Source: Ectocarpus siliculosus
Taxonomy: Eukaryota; Sar; Phaeophyceae; Ectocarpales; Ectocarpaceae
NCBI GenBank assembly: GCA_000310025.1
Contig: FN649727.1
Coordinates: 742,821-806,820, forward strand
Direction: 5' to 3'
DNA length: 64,000 bases
In this document: positions 57,601 through 64,000 of the stretch, piece after piece
How the letters are laid out: each line of letters opens with the position of its first letter
Numbering within the stretch: position 1 is the stretch's first letter
Position numbers and translations under genes: made by a program
Notes under the pieces: model-generated
What the model was told of the DNA's origin: nothing
The model's input: only the letters and a program-made list of their open reading frames with translations
Database searches by the model: none

Positions 57601-60600
57601 ACCGCGCATATGCAAGCCTCACGCTGGTCTTGCGGCCAGGTGATTGTTGCTGATGCTGTGATCCGTGTATGGCGGTGTGTTATTCTTGCTGGTGTTGTTT
57701 GCAGGTGGCATACCGCCGGAGCTTGGTAGACTCGGTGCTCTTGAGGAGCTAAATCTTGGCGTCAACAAGCTCTCCGGTAAGCAAGACCAGTGTTCGCATC
57801 GGTCACAGGTTGTGTTCACGGGTTGGCTCGCGTCCTTGGTACTCGTACACCTCGTGTTTGGCGACGCGAAAAAGCGTGCGGACGTTGTCTTGAGGCGTTG
57901 TCGTTGGTCGTGGTGAGTCATCGGGTGGTGCATGACAGAGGCGTGGCGAGATGTAGTATGTGGGCGTGGCGCTACACAGGCGCTTGGACAAGCAACCTAG
58001 TTCGTTGCCAGGAGTGCATGAGACTGTGCAGGATGTGCTTGGTGCCTGCGATACTTGTCGAGGCTAACAAGTGGTCCCTAACCTTTCGACCTCAAAATGC
58101 ATTGTGGTGGGAAGAAGAAGGGTGCCACGACATGAGTGTCAGGGGACATCCACGAACTGTGCACAGATACATGCGGTTGGACATTGTTCCTGCGGCACTA
58201 ATATTTTGTGGTGTTGCTCGCCTCTTGGATGATGCGATCGGAAAGTGGATGAAACCCGACACGCCATTTGTGTGACGGCCCTCGAGTCGCACGCCAAAGT
58301 TTGGCAAGTGATGTTGGTTGCCATGATCGCGCATGACCGTGCCCCTGGTGGTGTTCTCTGAACTTGGAGTCAATCATGGGCGTGTTGGTTTGTGAAACAC
58401 CTTGGCACACGGCTGGACGAGATTGGCGTTGGCAGGAAATGTTTGTCGCGCACGGCCAGTATTGGCCAGAGGTCCACAGTTGTGAATGCTGTTTCAACGT
58501 TTAGCTGGCCTTCCTTTCTGGAGGGCGCGGAAAGTGTTGGCGATGTCGTGGGGAAGGGCAAGTGGCTGTCTCTCATTAGGTGGGTAGGCACGTAGATGTG
58601 GGGATTTGGAACCGAAGCCAAGATGGGTAGGGTGCACCTAATTCGCCGAACGCTGTACACTCGTGAATTAACTGATATACCATTACTTGTGCAGGACAGC
58701 GGACCATTTGCGATGGTGTGCAGGTTTACGTGGTCCAAACGACTTGTGCGCCTGTCGTGTTGGTTACATGCAGGCGCGATTCCGTCGCAACTAGGCCAAC
58801 TGGGGGCCGTGAAGCAGCTGGACCTTTCGTATAACGGCCTAACCGGTGAGTGTAATAGCGAGCAAGTGTTGTTTTGATTGGTTGATGCTTTCGCAGCCCT
58901 TTTTTGCTAGGTTGGCAGCGTGGACATTCTGTTTCTGCAGTTTTGATAGATCCAGCAGCTGCTGTGTTGACTGGCGTATTTCCATCAAGCAGCTGATTGG
59001 TTGACCGGCGTATTAGTTGTCGTCTACTGGGCTCATGGTGCGATACGAAAGTTGGGTTGTCGCGAAGTGTAGCACGAAAAGCCCGCATGAGCGAACCCGT
59101 CCGTGAACGCAAGGAAAACACCTCGAATCCAGTTGATCCATGTCACAACGGGTATGCCCCGCCCTTTCTGGCATTTGGTAGTCGAGCCATGTCTAGGGCC
59201 GTCGTCCACTGCACACCTCGATGAGGTCGTGAAACGGTCGATTCCGCTACTGCCATGCGGGGACTCACATGTGAACCAACGAGTTCAAAAGGTCTTTTCA
59301 TGCTCGTGGCGTAGTTATTGGACGACTTGCGCTGTCGTTGGAGAGTTGGGTGTGTTCGAGTTGTGGGCGTTCCTTGTGGAGGTGTCAAGCCTAGCCTCCG
59401 GCGAAACGGACAATTCGTACCTTCGCTCCTGCCCCCCTGTTCGGTCTCTCTGTATTTGTTCAGAGGAGTTGGCGCGTATTCGGTCACCAACTCGTTCATT
59501 TTGTCGTCTACCGCGCATATGCAAGCCTCACGCTGGTCTTGCAGCCGGGTGATTGTTGCTGATGCTGTGATCCGTGTATGGCGGTGTGTTATTCTTGCTG
59601 GTGTTGTTTGCAGGTGGCATACCGCCGGAGCTTGGTAGACTCGGTGCTCTTGAGGAGCTGGATCTTCGCGGCAACAAGCTCTCCCGTAAGCAAGACCAGT
59701 GTTCGCATCGGTCACAGGTTGTGTTCACGGGTTGGCTCGCGTCCTTGGTACTCGTACACCTCGTGTTTGGCGACGCGAAAAAGCGTGCGGACGTTGTCTT
59801 GAGGCGTTGTCGTTAGTCGTGGTGAGTCATCGGGTGGTGCATGACAGAGGCGTGGCGAGATGGTTGTGGTATGTGGGCGCGGCGCTACACAGGCGCTTGG
59901 ACCAGCAACCTAATTTGTTGCCTGGAGTGCATGAGACTGTGCAGGATATGCTTGGTTGACCGGCGTAATAGTTGTCGTCTACTGGGCTCATGGTGCGATA
60001 CGAAAGTTGGGTTGTCGCAAAGTGTAGCACGAAAAGCCCGCATGAGCGAACCCGTTTTTGAGCGCAAAGAAAACACCCCGAATCCAGTCAATCCACATGT
60101 CACAACGGGTATGCCCCGCCCCTTCTGGCATTTGGTAGTGGAACCATGGGTAGGGCCGTCGTCCACTGCACACCTCGATGAGGTTGTGAAACGGTCGATT
60201 CCGCTACGGCCATGCGGGGACTCACATGTGAACCAACGAGTTCAAACGGTCTTTTCATGCTCGTGGCGTACTTGTTGGACGGCTTGGGTTGTCGTTGGAG
60301 TGTTGGGTGTATTCGGGTTGTGGGCAATCCTTTCGGAGGTGTGGCATACCGCCCGAGCTTGGTGGACTCGGTGATCTTGAGTTTCTGGATCTTGGCAACA
60401 ACGAGCTCTCCGGTAGGCAAGACCAGTGTTAGCATCGGTCATAGGTTGGGGTCACCGGTTGGCTCGCGTCCTTGGTACTCGTACACCTCGTGTATGGCTA
60501 CACCAAAGAGCGTGCGGATATTGTGTTGAGGTGTTGTCGTTGGTCGTGGTGAGTCATCGGGTGGTGCATGACAGAGGTGTGGCGAGAAGGATGTGGTATG

Positions 60601-63600
60601 CGGTCGTGGCGGTACGCAGGCGCTTGGGCAAGCAACGTCTTTGTTCGCCTAGTAGATGAGACTGTGTTATTGTTTGATGGCTATGATACATGTCTAGGCT
60701 GACGGATTGTCGCCAACCTTTCGACGTAGACATGCATTATAGTACGAAGGAGGTTTTCACTACATTAGTGCGAGGTGCGATTGACGAACTGCTATTCGCA
60801 GATGCATGCGGTTGAATATTGTGCCTCGCGCACTTATATTTTGTGGTGTTCCTCGCCGCATCGATGATGCGTTCAGAAAGTGGATGACACCTATAACCAC
60901 TGTGTCACGGCCCTTGAGTGGAACGCCAACTGATGCTGGTTGCCATGATCGCGCATGACCGTGTCCCAGGTGGTGTTCTCTGAACTTAGAGTCAATCATG
61001 TACGTGTTGTTTTGTGACGGGGCATGTACCACCTTGGCACATGGCTGGACGAGATTGGCGTTGGCATGAAATGTTTGTCGCACACGGCCAGTATTGGCCA
61101 GAGGTACACAGCTGTGAATGCTATTCCGACGTTTAGCTGACCTACCTTTCTGGAGAGCGCGGAAAGTGTTGGCGATGTCGTGGGCAAAGGCGCGGTATTA
61201 GTTCTTGCTTAATCCTGTGTTCTGCGTATGGTATGTTGTGTCGCTGGTGCTCGTGGCAGGTGCCATCCCGCCGGAGCTTGGTGGACTCGGTGCTCTTCAG
61301 GATCTGGATGTCAGGAACAACAAGCTCCTCGGTAAGCAAGACCAGTGGTCGCAGGTTGGGGTTACATGTTTCTTATTGGACAAACTCCCCAGCTGCGCCT
61401 CGCTTCTTAGGTAGTGGGGTAGCGGTCACACCTGCTTTCTTGTTGAAAGTTTCTATTTTAGTAGTGTGGGTTACATTGATCTATTTTTCTTAACCCTACT
61501 TTACTCGTTTTCGTGAACACTTGAGCCTTTGTTTCTGAAATACTGTTTATTTCTCAGTTGCGGACGCTAACTGTATTGGCTATGTCACCCACCGAAGAAG
61601 CTGAAGTGACAATTTTCTCTTTTTTCGTAGGCAGATTATGACAAGTTGTTCGTTCACGGATATATATTCGTTCCCTACCCTCATCACATGCTCCGCCAAA
61701 GTATTAACTTATGAGCCCAGGTCCGGGTGAGCGAGCAGGTTTTGCTAAGGTTCCAGTTTTGCTCACCCCAGGTCTCGAAAACTGGATAATCCATCTAGCT
61801 TGCTGTGCTTACATCGGTATTATTATTTTCCGTAGCGCGCGTTGAGGACGCATTGGAGTATGTTCTCAGTGGGACGTGGAGTCTGCACTCGAGGTGCGTA
61901 TACATGAGTTTCCTCGCGGGGGCGTTGCTCGGCAAGGTGCAATCAAACGATGAACGATGGCACGATGGTGAGATTGTTGGGAAATAATCCTTACAGCACG
62001 CCGGGAACCCCGCCCCTGCCGCGAGTACATATTATCCGTCGTAGTCCAGTTGCTCAATGCCACTTTTTTGTATGGACGCGGAGGTGCATCTCATTGGCAT
62101 TTTTAGTTTCGAAAAGAAAGGAGGATCGAAATATGACCTGTCCTAGGCGTCGTCTCCATCCGCCCTTATGCCGGGGGACTATTTGATACCAGTAAGTAAT
62201 CACCAACCAATACGGCAAACCCATCCCACACCCAGATTTGGTTTTTGAAACCGTGGTCAATAATCACGGACGGCTCTACGATGCTAGAACTGCAAAGGAG
62301 TGTTCAAACTACATTCGTGCCACAGGCAATGGAATTATTGGGGAAAATACATTGATTGCAAGGTGTGAGCGATCTTGCCGTCAAGACGTGCGCAATCCTC
62401 GGCAATTGGAAGATCAATCGATACAAGGTGTATCCGCCTGAATTGTGGATGGGTATGGCGGGGCAAAGGCGACGTAGGTTGACTCGAAAATATTTCGAAC
62501 ATGGTTACGCATATCCTTGCAATTCCCCCCACTTCTGCTCGTTCTCTTTTCAGCTTTGGGCGAAGCTAGACATGCGCTGCAATGGTTGACACGGCTCAGC
62601 AAGTGCCGCATCAAGCTCAATGGCAACCCTTGGATCATGCCACCTGAGGGTGTAGTCGAGAAAGGACTACCGGAAGTTATGGCCTATCTCCGCGACGTGC
62701 GCAGGGCCGAGGAAGCTGGTGCGGAGGTCAAGACCCTGAAGCTGCTCAAGGTTGTCTTGGTCGGATCCTCCCAAGCTGGAAAAACCAGGTATTTGTTCAG
62801 CATAAAGGAGAAATGATCACAGCATTGTCAGAAGAGACGTCATGTCCCAACAAAGTGCGGCATTCTCGATGTCATTCCCGATGTCACTGTGGTTGTCCTT
62901 TCCTTGTTATTTGTTTTGCGCCCGATACGCATCACGCCAAAAATTACGGCACCATCGGTACCGTCCGTGGAGAGAATTGCCATGATTGGTTGTTCCCGTT
63001 GTTCTCGAGGCAACGTTTCCCCCTAAGGCTTTTCTGCGCGCACGAGCAGCCTCCACTGTGCAACAACACCACTGAAGAAATTGAGGTTTTCGGTGTTTGT
63101 TTAGAAGAACAGCCCTCTTGTCGTGTCGTTCACCAATCACACTACCAGGGGTCTGCAGACGTTCGCCCCACAAAGGGTTCTGGTAACGGCCCACGGTCAT
63201 CTTACGTTTTTCAGGGCCGTATGTACGAATTTGTGTGTGGTAAACTCCGAATCCGATTCCTGTCCAAACCCATGTGGGTGTTTCCATATTGTTGGTTTGC
63301 CTACAGCTTAGTCAACAGCATCGTCGAAGGACGCGGATTCCCGACGGTTGGGACACCTGCGGAAGTGAGCACGGTGGGCATTGAACTACTCCGCCACAAC
63401 CTGAAGGGTACAACTGTCGAGTTCTACGATTGCGCCGGGCAAGTGGACTACTACGGGCTGCACCAAACCTTTCTGACCAGACGGGCTCTGTACCTCCTGG
63501 TCTGGGACGTGTCGAGATGCCACGGAAAAACCGATGACGACCTTGACGAGGTGGGCAAGGTCTAGAATGTCAGGATACTCACGCAATTCACTTTGCACAA

Positions 63601-64000
63601 GCATGCTGCAGACTGAATACATACGTATTCATCGAATTCTACAGTTCGTGCCGGGCCCACCAACACACGCCGAAACGGGGCACCTGCTGACTACCGTCAA
63701 CGTGTTTCATGGCTATTTTGGCCGCTATCCTTCGTCACTGTCATCATTCCTATGCTGCAATTCTCGGTTTCATTTCATGTCGCATATTGTAAACACGGAT
63801 GCGACCGATTCGCTTTTCGCGTGTGGTTTCCTCGAAATGACGATATTTGATACCTCCATTTGCAAAATACTGGGGTGTTGGTTCGCACAGGTTGTATCCC
63901 AGGACATCATGAGGTGGTTGTATGCTCTAGACCTTCGAGCACCGGGGTCCACTGTGATATTGGTGGCGAACAAGTGCGATGGCTCGATTGAAGGCTTCTC
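54588..64000 (+). CDS. ROCO gene 2: LRR-Roc GTPase, 3' end beyond window
   Basis: Model: 54588-54645, 54899-55108, LRR exons 55819-55890, (56863-56934, has a stop), 57705-57776, 58774-58845, 59614-59685, (60341-60412, acceptor lost), 61260-61331, then 62554-62788, 63307-63550 or -63559, and 63891 onward. All junction phases agree. The protein starts MASTSQTPMASAAAPLAAAG with no signal peptide, so it is likely cytosolic. It has an N-terminal LRR cap, plant-type LRRs and a Roc domain with intact P-loop GSSQAGKTSL, G3 DCAGQ and G4 NKCD. Intact GTP-binding motifs suggest a working switch if the two defective LRR exons are skipped. Skipping keeps frame because every LRR exon is phase 1/1. COR and the tail should follow to the right. 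The gene lies 41 kb downstream of gene 1 in the same orientation. A possible extra exon at 61836-61893 does not fit the phases and was left out. Confidence 0.85.
54899..55108 (+). CDS. Gene 2 exon: N-terminal LRR cap
   Basis: Acceptor gccttgaacag, donor gtaaga, phase 1 at both ends. It encodes TDREVLLHFFRSTGGESW, W-rich text ending LGSWYGV, and VVKLELHGEKDDFDIP. This is the typical LRR N-terminal cap ('D..aLl.fy..T.G..W' then 'W.GV'). It feeds in frame into the first 72-bp LRR exon. Confidence 0.85.
55819..55890 (+). CDS. Gene 2 LRR exon A1
   Basis: 72 bp, phase 1/1, acceptor ttgcttgcag, donor gtaagcaag. It encodes GGIPPELGGLGALEELNL and GGNNLSG, a clean plant-type LRR. It starts the tandem array. 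Confidence 0.88.
56863..56934 (+). pseudogene. Gene 2 LRR exon B1 with an in-frame stop
   Basis: A 72-bp phase 1/1 LRR exon with good splice sites (ggttacatgcag, gtgagt) that reads GAIPSQLGQLGAVK, then TAG at 56904-56906, then LLLSYNGLTG. The sister exon at 58774 has CAG (Gln) at the same place. If included in mRNA it would truncate the protein inside the LRR array; if skipped the frame is kept. It differs from its sister at only four bases, all within nine bases. Confidence 0.85.
57705..57776 (+). CDS. Gene 2 LRR exon A2
   Basis: 72 bp, phase 1/1, acceptor gttgtttgcag, donor gtaagcaag. It encodes GGIPPELGRLGALEELNL and GVNKLSG. Its flanks are nearly identical to those of the exon at 59614, while the exon itself differs at five bases. 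Confidence 0.88.
58774..58845 (+). CDS. Gene 2 LRR exon B2
   Basis: 72 bp, phase 1/1, acceptor ggttacatgcag, donor gtgagt. It encodes GAIPSQLGQLGAVKQLDL and SYNGLTG. This is the intact counterpart of the stop-bearing exon at 56863. Confidence 0.88.
59614..59685 (+). CDS. Gene 2 LRR exon A3, weakened donor
   Basis: 72 bp, phase 1/1. It encodes GGIPPELGRLGALEELDL and RGNKLS. The last exon base is C instead of the usual G (ctctccc then gtaagc), which turns the split Gly codon to Arg and weakens the 5' splice site, so this exon may be skipped more often. Confidence 0.83.
60341..60412 (+). pseudogene. Gene 2 LRR exon A4 without a proper acceptor
   Basis: The exon is open (GGIPPELGGLGDLEFLDL, GNNELSG) and the donor gtaggc is usable. 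The sequence in front (cctttcggaggt) comes from the middle of the intron, not from the usual pyrimidine tract and ttgcag. A deletion has joined the two. The nearest AG is two bases off and would shift the frame, so normal inclusion seems unlikely. Confidence 0.75.
61260..61331 (+). CDS. Gene 2 LRR exon A5 (last in the array)
   Basis: 72 bp, phase 1/1, acceptor ctcgtggcag, donor gtaagcaag. It encodes GAIPPELGGLGALQDLDV and RNNKLLG. Its intron flanks diverge from the other units soon after the donor; the array ends here. Confidence 0.87.
62554..62788 (+). CDS. Gene 2 exon: LRR cap, linker and P-loop
   Basis: Phase 1 in, phase 2 out. Acceptor ctcttttcag. It encodes ALGEARHALQWLTRL, the NPW..PPEGV cap shared with gene 1, a helical linker (GLPEVMAYLRDVRRAEEAGA), and the strand and P-loop LLKVVLVGSSQAGKT. 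It is split after GKT exactly as in gene 1. Confidence 0.88.
63307..63559 (+). CDS. Gene 2 exon: Roc switch I, G3 and following strand
   Basis: The first base completes Ser of GKTS. It then reads LVNSIVEGRGFPTVGTPAEV, VEFYDCAGQVDYYGLHQTFL and RALYLLVWDVSRC. The G3 motif DCAGQ and the following strand are intact. The exon ends at 63550 (GAG, then gtgggc) or 63559 (AAG, then gtctag). Both give phase 0; the first donor looks better. Confidence 0.85.
63891..64000 (+). CDS. Gene 2 exon: Roc G4 region, cut by window end
   Basis: Acceptor gttcgcacag, phase 0. It encodes VVSQDIMRWLYALDLRAPG and TVILVANKCDGSIEGF, with the canonical guanine-specificity motif NKCD, and runs off the right end of the window. 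Confidence 0.85.

Larger units (their letters stand above)
55819..61331 (+). repeat. Tandem array of ~1.9-kb intron-plus-LRR units
   Basis: Type A LRR exons start at 55819, 57705 and 59614 (spacing 1886 and 1909 bp) and type B exons at 56863 and 58774 (1911 bp). Introns of neighbouring units are almost identical by eye. Later units are shortened: the third has lost the DNA around its type B exon (joint near 59955) and about 230 bp in front of the next type A exon (joint near 60340). The unit before 61260 also lacks type B. Older diverged copies of the same intron sequence occur in gene 1 (about 190-2700). Confidence 0.9.

Noticed and set aside
61836-61893. Extra gene 2 exon (ARVEDALEYVLSGTW)
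   Set aside because: Acceptor and donor look usable, but it enters at phase 1 and leaves at phase 2, which does not fit the P-loop exon at 62554. Skipping it gives a clean model.
1-64000. tRNA, rRNA and CRISPR arrays
   Set aside because: I looked for tRNA B-box sequences (ggttcaa hits near 49650 and elsewhere), rRNA core motifs and regularly spaced short repeats. None folds or extends convincingly, and the DNA is eukaryotic.

Overview
The window looks like nuclear DNA of a brown alga, Ectocarpus or a close relative. This is an inference from gene family and architecture; no database was searched. The main evidence is two LRR-Roc-COR (ROCO family) GTPase genes on the + strand. In both, each 24-residue plant-type leucine-rich repeat sits on its own 72-bp exon, and every such exon is phase 1/phase 1. 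As I recall, this exon-shuffling architecture was described for Ectocarpus ROCO genes and proposed to diversify pathogen receptors. GT-AG introns, long introns, many transposon remnants and a 100-N assembly gap also fit a draft eukaryotic assembly.

Layout. (1) About 1-14 kb: ROCO gene 1. Its 5' end lies outside the window. It contains LRR exons, a P-loop exon, Roc exons, COR exons and a C-terminal tail with amphipathic repeats, and stops at 13941. All exon phases agree when spliced, apart from one 1-nt frameshift in the COR exon near 9830. One intron uses a GC donor. A partial tandem copy of the last exon follows the stop. (2) 14.3-25.4 kb: mobile-element territory. It holds a 951-bp hAT-like non-autonomous element with imperfect 8-bp target duplications, a 66-bp tandem repeat, a multi-exon ORF group that may be OTU-like, and on the - strand a spliced tyrosine-recombinase-like gene with degraded accessory ORFs, possibly Crypton-like. 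(3) 28.5-29.1 kb: an intronless P-loop kinase with a bacterial Shine-Dalgarno sequence, either horizontal transfer or contamination. (4) 30.1-35.9 kb, - strand: a 5'-truncated Ty3/gypsy element (protease, RT, RNase H, integrase, chromodomain) fused to a LINE reverse-transcriptase fragment. (5) 36.1-39.9 kb: a candidate 3-exon gene for a small membrane-anchored or secreted protein. Its large intron holds an element with long terminal inverted repeats and LINE tails. (6) 40-53 kb: mostly unassigned sequence with an N gap and a few candidate exons. (7) 54.6-64 kb: ROCO gene 2, from its start codon and N-terminal LRR cap through seven LRR exons to the Roc domain, running off the right end.

The most interesting part is the gene 2 LRR array (55.8-61.3 kb). 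It consists of tandem units of about 1.9 kb whose introns are almost identical, while differences between unit copies cluster inside the LRR exons, at codons for the variable positions of the LRR beta strand. One exon carries an in-frame stop, one has lost its splice acceptor through a deletion, and one unit has lost an exon through a deletion with short homology at the joint. Because all LRR exons share the same phase, any gain, loss or skipping keeps the frame. The locus therefore looks like a cassette system for making variant recognition surfaces on a cytosolic GTPase. Whether it varies between individuals or somatically cannot be told from one sequence.
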